Shown here: positions 8,441 through 17,450 of the stretch, in pieces
Numbering within the stretch: the first letter of the stretch is position 1
Layout: each line of letters begins with the position of its first letter
Assembly (NCBI RefSeq): GCF_018129085.1
Contig: NZ_JAAGBB010000012.1
Location: 1 to 64,000 of the forward strand
Direction: 5' to 3'
Length of the DNA stretch: 64,000 bases
Source: Plastoroseomonas hellenica
GTDB lineage: Bacteria; Pseudomonadota; Alphaproteobacteria; Acetobacterales; Acetobacteraceae
Notes under the pieces: generated by a model
Seen by the model: the letters and a program-made list of their open reading frames with translations, nothing else
Told to the model about the DNA's origin: nothing
Databases searched by the model: none
Position numbers and translations under genes: made by a program

Positions 8441-9178
8441 TTAGGAAACCCCACGGGCCTCGCGCGCAGCCCGCACCAAGGCCCGGTGGATGCCCTCTGC
8501 ATCCAAAATTGGCTCAGAGAAGCAAAATCGAGATGCTCTATTACCGTCGCTAAGATCGCAGCCATCGACGTCGATCGCCGTCAGGCGCCATTCCCCCTCG
8601 CCCTCGCCGCAGAGGGCCCGGGCGATATTGGCGCAGGCATCGGCATGATCCGCATTCATGTGGGCGATGGCCCCCGCCTCCGCGCCCGCCACCGCCGCGA
8701 CCGCTTCCGGGTCTGGCAGAAGCTGGCCCGCGCGCAGCCGCTGCGCCGTCGCGAAGCCGCCGACGAAGAGCGCCGCGCCGATCCGGATCCGCCACAGGGA
8801 AAAATCCGCGAAATCGGCGTAGAGCGCGGCATAGGGGTGGCGCGCCAGCCAGCGCGCCTTCAGCGCCGGCACCTCCGCCTCCGGCACCCGTTCGGCGAGG
8901 CCGGTGACCGAGACGCGGGGCGCGGTCTGCGGGTTCGGCCCGGCCGGCAGCCCGGTCACCAGCAAGGCACAGCGGGGATCGGCGGCCAGGTGGCGGCTAT
9001 GCTCCGACAGGCTGGAAAGCCAGAGCAGCGGCGACAGGTCGGGCGCCGCCGCCGGGGTCACCAGGGCGGCGAAGGGCTGCCCGCCCTCCGCCGTGGTCGC
9101 CAACACCCCGGAAGCCGCGCCCCGCAGCAGCCGGCGGGCTTCGCGGACGGCCGATGCGAGCGCCTCTTCCATCGCCAT
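8441..9178 (-). CDS. HugZ-like pyridoxamine 5'-phosphate oxidase-fold protein with DUF2470
   Basis: A 245-residue protein. The N-terminal split-barrel flavin-binding-like domain (about 5-150) has GVLATTAEGGQPFAALV and the WRIRIGAALFVGGF segment. The C-terminal DUF2470-type domain carries HMNADHADA. This two-domain layout is that of the HugZ/HutZ family, which binds and in some cases degrades haem, but FMN-binding relatives also exist. The open frame continues far upstream without stops because of high GC. The ATG at 9178 (MAMEEAL) starts the conserved part. It is divergent from chvI. Confidence 0.8.
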   Translation of the reverse strand: MAMEEALASAVREARRLLRGAASGVLATTAEGGQPFAALVTPAAAPDLSPLLWLSSLSEHSRHLAADPRCALLVTGLPAGPNPQTAPRVSVTGLAERVPEAEVPALKARWLARHPYAALYADFADFSLWRIRIGAALFVGGFATAQRLRAGQLLPDPEAVAAVAGAEAGAIAHMNADHADACANIARALCGEGEGEWRLTAIDVDGCDLSDGNRASRFCFSEPILDAEGIHRALVRAAREARGVS

Positions 9179-9230
9179 ATCCCTGCCATCCCCGTTACGC
9201 CACAATCGTGGCAGAACTTGTGAGTCGAGC

Positions 9231-9275
9231 GTCCGATTCAGACCTCCGGGCCTTTCTGCCCTCCGGTCATCGGAC
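9231..9275 (+). repeat. Family B hairpin, copy B4 (upstream of chvI)
   Basis: The outer stem GTCCGAT / ATCGGAC encloses TCAGACCTCCGGGC and GCCCTCCGGTC. It lies 30 bases upstream of the chvI start, in the divergent spacer with the HugZ-like gene, so here it would be part of the 5' leader or promoter region rather than a 3' end. Confidence 0.8.
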
Positions 9276-9304
9276 ACTGAGACGCCCGGACCGGAGCGCC
9301 AGAC

Positions 9305-10006
<702 letters not shown>

Positions 10007-11704
10007 TTGCCCGAGGCGCCCGCCCCAGGCCTGGCGGAGACCGCGCACGCCCTGCCGCAGCCCGCCCGCCGGCCGCCGCGCTTCTCGCGCCTGCTGCGCC
10101 GCATCCTGCTGCTGAACGCGCTGCCGCCGGCCCTCCTCGCCGCCTCCCTCCTCTATCTCGACCAGTACCAGAACGGGCTGATGGCGGCCGAGGTCGAAGC
10201 GCTGCGCACGCAGGCGCGCATCTATGCCGCCGGCATCAGCGAGGCCGCCGTCCGCATCGAGAATGACCGCGCGAGCTTGGTCCCCGAGCTCGCGCGCCCG
10301 CTGCTGCGCCGCCTGGTCGAGCCGTCCCCCAACACCCAGGGCAAGCTGTTCGACAACACCGGCCTGCTGGTCGCCGACAGCCGCGTCCGTGAAGGTTCCG
10401 GCGGCGCCATCGTCTCCGAGCCGCTGCCGCCGCCCGAACCCCGCGGCGCCCTGAGCGCCACCGTCTCCGGCATCTATGACCGCCTGCTGGTCCTGCTGCC
10501 GCGCGGCTTCCTCGGCCAGCAGGGGCGGCCCGACGTGGTCGTCGACCTCAATCCCAACGCACCCTCCTTCGACTGGCAGCCCGACCTCGGCCCCGAGCGG
10601 CGGGAGGAGCTGCGCATCGCCCTCGAAGGCGGGGTCACCCCCTATATCCGCCGCACCTCCGACGGCCGCCTGCTGGTCAGCGTGGCCGAACCCGCGCGGC
10701 GCGGCGCACAGAGCATCGGCATCGTGCTGCTGACCCGCGAAGCCCGCGAGGTCGACCAGCGCCTGATCGAGATCCGCACCTCGGTCCTGACGCTCTTCGC
10801 GATCGCGCTCGTGCTGACCGTGGCACTGTCCTTCTTCCTGGCCCGCACCATCGCGACGCCGATGCTGGAACTCGCCCGTGCCGCGGTCCGCATGCGCGAA
10901 GGCGAGGGCCGCGCCAACAGCGTGCCGTCCGGCCTGGTCGCGCGCGACGACGAGATCGGCGTGCTGGCGCGGGACCTGCAGAACTCCGCCAGCGCCCTCT
11001 GGGGCCGCATCGATGCGAATGAGCGCTTCGCCGCCGATGTGGCGCATGAGCTGCGCAACCCGCTGACCAGCGTGCGCAGCGCCATCGAGACGCTGCGCCG
11101 GATCGAGAACCCGGATCAGCAGAAGCGCCTGCTCGCGATCATCGCCGAGGACGCGGTCCGCATGGACCGCCTGATCGCCGATATCAGCGATTCCAGCCGC
11201 GTCGATGCCGAGCTCTCCCGCATCATCTCGCAGCCGGTCGATATCGCACCGATCCTCTCGGCCCTCGCGGAGCTCCACAACGCGACCCGCAAGAGCGACA
11301 CCGATCCGGTGGTGGAGCTGGAAGCCCCGGAAGACGGCTTGGTCGTGCGCGGCGTCGAAGGCCGCGTGGTGCAGGTGTTCCGCAACCTGCTGGGCAACGC
11401 CCTCTCCTTCAGCCCGGAGAACGGCAAGGTCACGGTGCGCGGCCGCCCGACCGGCGCCGTGGTCGAAGTGACGGTCGAGGACGAAGGCCCCGGCATCCCC
11501 GACCACAAGCTGGAAAGCATCTTCGAGCGCTTCTACTCCGAACGCCCGACCGGCGAGCGCTTCGGCCAGCACTCCGGCCTTGGCCTTTCCATCAGCCGCC
11601 AGATCGTCGAAGGCCTGCGCGGCCGCATCAGCGCCGAGAACCGCCGCGACGCCGACGGCAAAGTCATGGGCGCCCGCTTCGTCGTCAGACTGCCGGCGGC
11701 GTGA
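10007..11704 (+). CDS. chvG: Sensor histidine kinase ChvG-type
   Basis: A 565-residue membrane sensor kinase. TM1 is at about 29-48, followed by a periplasmic sensor domain and TM2 at about 260-284. After that come HAMP, a HisKA domain with H347 in DVAHELRNPLTS, and an HATPase with N (RNLLGNALSFS) and G boxes (DEGPGIPD, GLGLSISRQI). The start is TTG at 10007 immediately after the chvI TGA. The GGAGG inside the last chvI codons sits correctly for it, so translation is coupled. Unlike many alphaproteobacteria, no hprK or PTS genes follow. A repeat cluster does. Confidence 0.92.
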   Translation: MPEAPAPGLAETAHALPQPARRPPRFSRLLRRILLLNALPPALLAASLLYLDQYQNGLMAAEVEALRTQARIYAAGISEAAVRIENDRASLVPELARPLLRRLVEPSPNTQGKLFDNTGLLVADSRVREGSGGAIVSEPLPPPEPRGALSATVSGIYDRLLVLLPRGFLGQQGRPDVVVDLNPNAPSFDWQPDLGPERREELRIALEGGVTPYIRRTSDGRLLVSVAEPARRGAQSIGIVLLTREAREVDQRLIEIRTSVLTLFAIALVLTVALSFFLARTIATPMLELARAAVRMREGEGRANSVPSGLVARDDEIGVLARDLQNSASALWGRIDANERFAADVAHELRNPLTSVRSAIETLRRIENPDQQKRLLAIIAEDAVRMDRLIADISDSSRVDAELSRIISQPVDIAPILSALAELHNATRKSDTDPVVELEAPEDGLVVRGVEGRVVQVFRNLLGNALSFSPENGKVTVRGRPTGAVVEVTVEDEGPGIPDHKLESIFERFYSERPTGERFGQHSGLGLSISRQIVEGLRGRISAENRRDADGKVMGARFVVRLPAA

Positions 11705-11708
11705 GGCG

Positions 11709-11926
11709 CTGTTCCGGAAGGGGCTTTGCCCCTCCCGGACCCTCCCCACAAGGAGCCTGGAGGCTCCTTGACCTGCTTCACTTGGTGCCCTGATTGCCAA
11801 GGGGTTCCCGGCGCGAATGCGCCGGGAACCCCTTGGCAATCAGGGCGTCAAAGTAGACGGGGTCCAGGGGCCTGTAGGCTCCTGGCGGATGGGGTCTGGG
11901 GAAGGCAGAGCCTTCCCCAGGGCGCC
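11709..11926. repeat. Family D nested palindrome cluster
   Basis: This is a 218-bp intergenic block between convergent chvG and azoR, built symmetrically. From left to right: hairpin AGGGGC-TTT-GCCCCT (11719-11733); AAGGAGCC-TGGA-GGCTCCTT (11750-11769); a perfect 27-bp-arm inverted repeat with loop GAAT (11788-11845); CAGGGGCC-TGTA-GGCTCCTG (865-884 of this kilobase); and CTGGGGAAGGC-AGA-GCCTTCCCCAG (11896-11920). The outer hairpins mirror each other, so the whole block is one large imperfect inverted repeat. It may serve as a bidirectional terminator or be a non-autonomous mobile repeat. Confidence 0.85.
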
Positions 11927-11928
11927 CC

Positions 11929-12534
11929 TCACGCCGCCAGGGCGATCTGGCGCTCGGCGGCGTCGATGGCTTGCTGCTTCTGTTCGGCGCCGAGAGCGAG
12001 GCCTTCGGCGCGGATCACCTCGATGTCGGTGATGCCGAAGAAGCCGAGCATGGTACGGAGATAGGGTTCCTGGTGATCGGCTGCCGCTGCGGGGCCGGTC
12101 GAGTAGATGCCGCCGCGGGTGGAGACGATGATCACCTTCTTGCCGCCGGCGAGGCCTTCGGCGCCCTTCTCGGTGTAGCGGAAGGTCTTGCCGACCACGG
12201 CCAGGCGGTCGATCCAGGCCTTGAGCTGGGTGGAGACGGTGAAGTTGTACATCGGCGCGCCGATGACGACGACATCGGCGGCCAGGAACTCCTCCAGCGC
12301 GGCGCCGCCATGGGCGACGTCCTGTTGCTGCTCGGTGCTCCAGCTGTCCGGCGTGGCGCCGAAGGCGGCGAGGAGGGCACCGGAGAAATGCGCCACGGGC
12401 GCGGCCGCGAGGTCGCGATAGGTGACCTCGAGGCCGGGGTTCTTTTGACGCAGGCGGGTGACCGTGGCGGCGGAGAGGCGCCGCGAGACGGAGTTGTCGC
12501 CGAGAACGCTGGAATCGATGCGCAGGAGCTTCAT
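11929..12534 (-). CDS. azoR: FMN-dependent NADH-azoreductase
   Basis: A 201-residue flavodoxin-like protein: N-terminal [20 protein letters not shown] phosphate-binding segment, AAPMYNF-type flavin contact ([18 protein letters not shown]) and VSTRGGIYS. Length and motifs match AzoR, which uses NADH to reduce azo dyes and quinones in the cytoplasm. It is divergent from an adjacent LysR regulator, a common arrangement for quinone or thiol-stress responsive azoreductases, so regulation by that neighbour is likely. Confidence 0.93.
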   Translation of the reverse strand: MKLLRIDSSVLGDNSVSRRLSAATVTRLRQKNPGLEVTYRDLAAAPVAHFSGALLAAFGATPDSWSTEQQQDVAHGGAALEEFLAADVVVIGAPMYNFTVSTQLKAWIDRLAVVGKTFRYTEKGAEGLAGGKKVIIVSTRGGIYSTGPAAAADHQEPYLRTMLGFFGITDIEVIRAEGLALGAEQKQQAIDAAERQIALAA

Positions 12535-12657
12535 GATCGCCTCCGAAGGGGCGGCGCGATGGGCGCCGGGTTTGGCGCGTAGCTATTCCGGCAACGGAGC
12601 GGCTGGTAGCTCATCATTCTGGACAGCGTGTCCCATTGGTGGAACACCGGCGGGGCC
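12535..12657. promoter_or_regulatory. Divergent azoR/lysR promoter region
   Basis: This 123-bp spacer contains an imperfect pair AGCTA ... TAGCT around 12580-12612 and the small palindrome GGACA-GCG-TGTCC (12621-12633) ahead of the LysR start. Such symmetric sites are where a LysR protein would bind. The assignment is by position only. Confidence 0.35.
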
Positions 12658-13590
12658 ATGCAGAACCTGAACGACCTGGCCTATTTCGTTGCGGTGGTAA
12701 CGCACCAGGGCTTCTCCCCGGCGGCGCGCGTGCTTGGGCTGCCGAAATCCAGCCTGTCGCGACGGGTGGCGCGGCTGGAGGAACGGCTGGGGGTGCGGTT
12801 GCTGGAACGCAGCACGCACCGCTTCGCGGTGACGGAGGCGGGGGAGGCCTTCTTCCGCCATGCCCAGGCGGCGATGGCCGAGGCGGAAGCGGCTGATGAT
12901 TCGGTCGCCCTGCTACGCGCCGAGCCACAGGGGCGGGTGCGGTGCAGTTGCCCAGACGGCTTGGCGCGCGGACTGACGCCGGTGCTGTCGCGCTTCCTGA
13001 TCGATCACCCTCGCGTGCGGCTGCAATTGCTGGCGACCAACCGGCGGGTCGACCTGATCGAGGAGGGGGTGGACATCGCGATCCGCGTGCGGGAGCGGCT
13101 GGACACTGATGCGACGCTGCAGATGCGCCAGGTCGGCAGTAGCTGGGGGTGGCTGGTCGCGCACCCGGCGCTGCTCGACCGGGTCGGCCGGCCGCTGCGG
13201 CCGGCCGATCTGCGCGGCCTGCCGACCCTCGGCGTCAGCGAGATGCGGAGCGCGGAGAGCTGGACGCTGACCGGACCCACGGGTGAGCGCGAGATCGTCG
13301 ATATCGAGCCCCGGCTGGCCACCGGCGAGTTCGAGCTGCTGCTGCAGGCGGCGCTGGACGGCATCGGGATCGGGCTGTTGCCGGACCTGCTTTGCGCGGA
13401 GGCGGTCCGGGAGGGGCGGCTGGAGCGCATCCTGCCGGAGTGGCGCAGCACCGAAGGCGTGGTCCACCTGGTCTTCACGGCGCGTCGCGGCCTGCTGCCC
13501 GCGGTACGAGCGCTGATCGACATGCTGGTCGCGGTACTGCCGGCGGCGCTTGCCACGGGCGGCAAGGTGCCGCCCTGCCCGCCGCGCTAG
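12658..13590 (+). CDS. LysR family transcriptional regulator
   Basis: A 310-residue regulator. The N-terminal HTH has FVAVVTHQGFSPAARVLGLPKSSLSRRVARLEE, split here as FSPAARVLG and SLSRRVARLE. The substrate-binding domain follows (GRVRCSCPDGLARG, GIGIGLLPDLL). The ATG at 12658 (MQNLNDL) matches the family N-terminus better than the GTG at 12628. It is divergent from azoR and likely regulates it. Its TAG stop is the first element of repeat B5, shared with the convergent hyuA end. Confidence 0.88.
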   Translation: MQNLNDLAYFVAVVTHQGFSPAARVLGLPKSSLSRRVARLEERLGVRLLERSTHRFAVTEAGEAFFRHAQAAMAEAEAADDSVALLRAEPQGRVRCSCPDGLARGLTPVLSRFLIDHPRVRLQLLATNRRVDLIEEGVDIAIRVRERLDTDATLQMRQVGSSWGWLVAHPALLDRVGRPLRPADLRGLPTLGVSEMRSAESWTLTGPTGEREIVDIEPRLATGEFELLLQAALDGIGIGLLPDLLCAEAVREGRLERILPEWRSTEGVVHLVFTARRGLLPAVRALIDMLVAVLPAALATGGKVPPCPPR

Positions 13591-13652
13591 AGCAGATCGC
13601 CGGAGGGCGGAATCGCCCGGAGGCGTGAATCTGCTCGCCAGAACAAAATGCG
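13590..13652 (-). repeat. Family B hairpin, copy B5 between lysR and hyuA
   Basis: Read on the minus strand, it starts right after the hyuA TAG with CGCATTTTGTTC, then a hairpin with outer stem GAGCAGAT / ATCTGCTC (13590-13636) and inner CGCCTCCGGGCG / CGCCCTCCGGCG around TTC. It ends on the lysR TAG. It fills the whole convergent gap, so it probably serves as the shared terminator. Confidence 0.82.
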
Positions 13653-15689
13653 CTAGATGATCTCGATCAGCAGCGCCCCCGCCGCATCCATGCGCGCCCG
13701 CCAGCCCGGCGGCACCAGGGTGGTGGCGTCGAGCTGCACGACGACCGCCGGTCCGGAGAAACCCGCCCCCGGCGCCAGCCGTGACCGGTCATAGATCGGC
13801 GCCGGCACCGTGCCGCCCGGCAGCCGCATCGCCTGCTCGCCGATCCGCGCCGCGGCCGCATCACCGCCCGCAGGGCGCGCCGGGGCAGGATTGGGCAGAT
13901 GCCCTGCCGCCTCCACGCGCAAGGTGACGATCTCGATCGCCAGCTCCGGCAGGTCGAAGCCATAGAGCGCGCGGTGCGCGGCAGCGAAATCCGCGCCGAG
14001 TCGCGCCAACCCGCCCGTCTCCGGCCAGGGAATGCGGAGCTCAAAACCCTGTTCCTCGTAGCGCAGCAGAGCGACGCGGCGGAGCGCGCGGTCGGTCTCC
14101 GCCACCGCCTCGGCGGTGAACCAGGCGTCGGCTTCGGCCTCCAGTGCGGCGAAGACGGCGGCGAGCCGCGCCGCATCGGCACCCTCCAGCGCCTCGGTTA
14201 CGCTGCGGCTGAACTCAGCCTTCAGATCGGCGGCCAGCAGCCCCTGAGCGCAGAGCACCCCCGGCGCAGGCGGCACCAGCACCCTGATGATGCCGAGCAA
14301 TGCCGCGAGGGCGCAGCCGTGCAGCGGCCCAGCCCCCCCGAAGGGCACCAGGGTGAAGTCGCGCGGATCATGGCCGCGCTCCACCGAGATCACGCGAATG
14401 GCGCCCATCATGTTCTGGTCGGCGATGGCGAGGATGCCCCGCGCCGCATCCTCCAGGCTCATGCCGAGCGGCGCGGCGACGCGGGCGACCGCCGCCTCGG
14501 CCAGCGCCGGATCCAGCCGCATCCGCCCGCCCAGCAGCGACGGCGGCAGATGACCGAGCACGAGATGCGCATCGGTCACGGTGGGCTCGGCGCCACCCTG
14601 CCCGTAGCAAGCCGGGCCCGGCACGGCGCCGGCGCTCTGCGGTCCGACCGTCAGCGCGCCGCCGGTGCCGATGCGCGCGATGGAGCCGCCGCCGGCACCG
14701 ATCGTCACCATGTCCACCATGGGCAGCGGCAGCGGCCAGGGCCCCACCCGCCCAGATTGCGTGAGGCCGATCTCGCCGCCGGCGATCAGGCAGATATCCG
14801 CGCTGGTGCCGCCGATATCCACGGTGATGAGGTTCTCAACGCCGGAGGCGGCCGCCATCGCCCGCGCACCCACGACGCCGGCGGCGGGCCCGGACAGCGC
14901 AGTCTGTGCCGGTTGGCGGCGGATGGCGGCGGCACCCGCCACGCCACCATTGGATTTCATCAGCAGCAGCGGCGCGCCGATGCCGCCCTCCAGCAGTCGC
15001 TGCTGCAGGCGTTCGATGTAGGTGGAGACCGCCGGCATGACCGCGGCGTTCAGCACGGTCGCCATGCTGCGCTCATATTCCCGCACCACCGGCAGGACCT
15101 CGATGGAGGCCGTCACCGCCAGGCCAGGCGCCGCCCGCTGTGCGAGTGCCAGCGCGCGGCGTTCATGGCCGGGATTGGCGAAGGCGTGCAGAAAGCAGAT
15201 GGCGATGGCCGCGACCCCGGCCGCCCGCGCGGCTTCGACCGCCGCCAGCAGCCCGGCCTCGTCGAGCGGCACCAGTTCGCTGCCATCCGCCGCGATACGC
15301 CCCGCCACTTCGAAGACGAGCGAAGGCGGCACCGGCCGGCGCGGCTTGATCCAGGACCAGAGATTGTCGCGCCGCGGCAGGTCGGCGCGGCCGATCTCCA
15401 GCACATGCCGGAAGCCCTCGGTGGTGATCAGCGCCGTCTTCGCCGCCTTGCCTTCGAGGATGAGGTTCGTCGCCACGGTCGTGCCGTGCAGCACGCGCGC
15501 AACGTTGGCCGGATCGCGCCCGGCCTCAGCCAGGGCCGCGGCGACGCCGGTTGCGAACCCCTCGGACGGATCGGCCGGGGTGGAGGGCGTCTTCGCCATC
15601 CAGGCCTCGCCCGTCGTCGCATCCTGGAGCGTGATGTCGGTAAAGGTGCCGCCGATATCGACGGCGACGAGCAGGTCACGCGACGGCAT
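13653..15689 (-). CDS. hyuA: Hydantoinase/oxoprolinase family protein, subunit A
   Basis: A 678-residue ASKHA-fold ATP-dependent amidohydrolase subunit. The N-terminal VDIGGTFTD, HGTTVATNLIL and second IGGTSADI phosphate motifs are all present. Known relatives (HyuA, OPLAH N-half, acetone or acetophenone carboxylase subunits) couple ATP hydrolysis to opening of a cyclic amide or to carboxylation. The ATG at 15689 has GGGAGG in good spacing and overlaps the upstream hyuB by 14 bases. It is the last gene of the dpp-hyu operon. Substrate is unknown, but 5-oxoproline or hydantoin-like compounds are likely. Confidence 0.9.
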   Translation of the reverse strand: MPSRDLLVAVDIGGTFTDITLQDATTGEAWMAKTPSTPADPSEGFATGVAAALAEAGRDPANVARVLHGTTVATNLILEGKAAKTALITTEGFRHVLEIGRADLPRRDNLWSWIKPRRPVPPSLVFEVAGRIAADGSELVPLDEAGLLAAVEAARAAGVAAIAICFLHAFANPGHERRALALAQRAAPGLAVTASIEVLPVVREYERSMATVLNAAVMPAVSTYIERLQQRLLEGGIGAPLLLMKSNGGVAGAAAIRRQPAQTALSGPAAGVVGARAMAAASGVENLITVDIGGTSADICLIAGGEIGLTQSGRVGPWPLPLPMVDMVTIGAGGGSIARIGTGGALTVGPQSAGAVPGPACYGQGGAEPTVTDAHLVLGHLPPSLLGGRMRLDPALAEAAVARVAAPLGMSLEDAARGILAIADQNMMGAIRVISVERGHDPRDFTLVPFGGAGPLHGCALAALLGIIRVLVPPAPGVLCAQGLLAADLKAEFSRSVTEALEGADAARLAAVFAALEAEADAWFTAEAVAETDRALRRVALLRYEEQGFELRIPWPETGGLARLGADFAAAHRALYGFDLPELAIEIVTLRVEAAGHLPNPAPARPAGGDAAAARIGEQAMRLPGGTVPAPIYDRSRLAPGAGFSGPAVVVQLDATTLVPPGWRARMDAAGALLIEII

Positions 15690-17433
15690 CGCGATACCTC
15701 CCGCGGTGGAACAGGGCATGCGGCGGGCGGTCGGCACGCGACGCAGCGCTGGCCGCCGCATCCACCGCGCCGGCCGCGATGACGACGCCATAGTCGCGCG
15801 CCGCCGCCGCCGCGCTGATGAAGCCGCCGGCGACATCCGCCAGCACCGCCTCGGGCGGGCGATCGAAGGGGTGGCCCCATCCGCCGCCGCCGCCCGTCTC
15901 GATCCGCAGCACATCGCCGCGGGTCAGGATGGTGCCGTCGGAGAGCGGCTTCAGCAGGCGTTCCCGCTCCGTGCCGGGATTGACCAGGGCGCGGCCGGAG
16001 CCGCCATTCAGCCCGCCCGCGACGCCCCAGGTGGGGTTCACCACGCTGTCGATGCGGACCGACAGCATGGCGCGCTCGCACATGATCTCATATTCGCGCA
16101 CCACGCCGCAGCCGCCGCGATACCGCCCAGCCCCGCCGGAATCACGGTTGATGCCGTAGCGGCGGAGGCGCACCGGGTAGGTCAGTTCCATGAACTCCGC
16201 CGGGTAGTTCTCCTGCGCGACGAAGTAGACGGCATCCGTGCCGTCGGCGAAGGGGCGCGCGCCATAGCCGACGCCAATGCCGTCGCTCATCAGGAATGGC
16301 TTGTCGCCGTGCTGCCCGCGCAGCGCGATGATGACATAGGCCGCATGCGCCGCCGGCGCCTCGCCCTTTCGCGCCACCGCCACCGGCCCGTGCAGCGCGG
16401 CGAGCAGGCGCATCATGGTCACGCCGCGCAGGCCGAGTGGCGCCGGTGCCCGCGGCGCCAGCAGCGAGCCCTCCCGCAGCGTGACGGAATCGATGGCGCG
16501 CGGCGCGCCGGCATTCAGCACCTGCCCCTGCTCGCCCTGGAGGAAATAGAGGCCGAGCGCCATGCCCGGCACATCCGGATGCATCAGCAGATTGACCGGG
16601 CCCGGCGCCTGGTCATCGGTCTCGGAGGCGTCGAACAGGAAGCGGTCATCTGGCGTGCGGGTGAGCGCCAGGCGCATGGTGAAAGGGCCGTTGCCCTGGC
16701 CGTCGGAGTCGATGGCGTCGGCGAAGCGCGTGGTGCCCGGCGGAAAGCAGGCCCGCATCTTCTCGCGGATGGTGCGCTCGGTGCGGGCGAGGAGCTGGAC
16801 GAAGCCATCTGCCAGCACATCGGCGCCGAAGCGCGCTGCGATCTCCGCGAGGCGCTTCTCGCCCAGCCGCACCGCCGCCATCAGTGCGCGCGTATCGCCC
16901 TGGGACTGCGCCGGGAAACGCGAATTGCGCCAGAAGATGCGCAGCATGTCCTCGGCGATCACGCCGTCCCGTGCGAGGCGCACCGGCGGGATGATGATGC
17001 CTTCCTGGAAATGGTCCGTGGCGTCGGAGCTGATGGAGCCGGGGCGCAGCCCGCCGATATCAGAGAAATGCGCCCAGCCCATGACGAAGCCGATGCGCCG
17101 CCCGCCATGGAAGGCAGGGGCGAGGAAGACCTGGTCGTTGGAATGGGAGACGGCGCCATGGCTGCCGTAGCAGTCATTGTACCAGTAGAGATCACCCTCC
17201 TGCATCGTCTCCAGCGGGAAGTGTCGCGCTACCGGCGCCACGATGTCGCCGAAGATCGGCAGGTCGCTGCCCACCGCCATGGCGCCCTCGGCATCGAAGA
17301 GGGCGGTGTAGAAATCCTTCTTCTCGCGAATGAAGGCGGACATGGCGGTGCGCTCCAGCAACGCCTCCATCTCGGCCTGCGCAGCCCGCGCGGCACCGCG
17401 GATGATCTCGAGGGTGACGGGGTCACAGAGCAT
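15676..17433 (-). CDS. hyuB: Hydantoinase B/oxoprolinase family protein
   Basis: A 585-residue partner subunit of HyuA. Family signatures include DPVTLEIIRG at the N-terminus, the FYTALFDAEG region, DCYGSHGAVSHSND, HFSDIGG and SDGIGVGYGARPF, plus a Gly-rich GGGGGWGHPFDRP tail. It forms the catalytic partner that binds the cyclic substrate. The start at 17433 (MLCDPVTLE) has GAGG upstream. It is only 17 bases after the ABC ATPase gene and overlaps hyuA, so import and hydrolysis appear to be one operon. Confidence 0.9.
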   Translation of the reverse strand: MLCDPVTLEIIRGAARAAQAEMEALLERTAMSAFIREKKDFYTALFDAEGAMAVGSDLPIFGDIVAPVARHFPLETMQEGDLYWYNDCYGSHGAVSHSNDQVFLAPAFHGGRRIGFVMGWAHFSDIGGLRPGSISSDATDHFQEGIIIPPVRLARDGVIAEDMLRIFWRNSRFPAQSQGDTRALMAAVRLGEKRLAEIAARFGADVLADGFVQLLARTERTIREKMRACFPPGTTRFADAIDSDGQGNGPFTMRLALTRTPDDRFLFDASETDDQAPGPVNLLMHPDVPGMALGLYFLQGEQGQVLNAGAPRAIDSVTLREGSLLAPRAPAPLGLRGVTMMRLLAALHGPVAVARKGEAPAAHAAYVIIALRGQHGDKPFLMSDGIGVGYGARPFADGTDAVYFVAQENYPAEFMELTYPVRLRRYGINRDSGGAGRYRGGCGVVREYEIMCERAMLSVRIDSVVNPTWGVAGGLNGGSGRALVNPGTERERLLKPLSDGTILTRGDVLRIETGGGGGWGHPFDRPPEAVLADVAGGFISAAAAARDYGVVIAAGAVDAAASAASRADRPPHALFHRGRYRDAVA

Positions 17434-17450
17434 GGCGCATCCTCGTCCTT

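Noticed and set aside
11788-11845. CRISPR repeat or phage att core
   Set aside because: It is a single inverted repeat, without direct repeats or spacers, and no cas or integrase genes are present.
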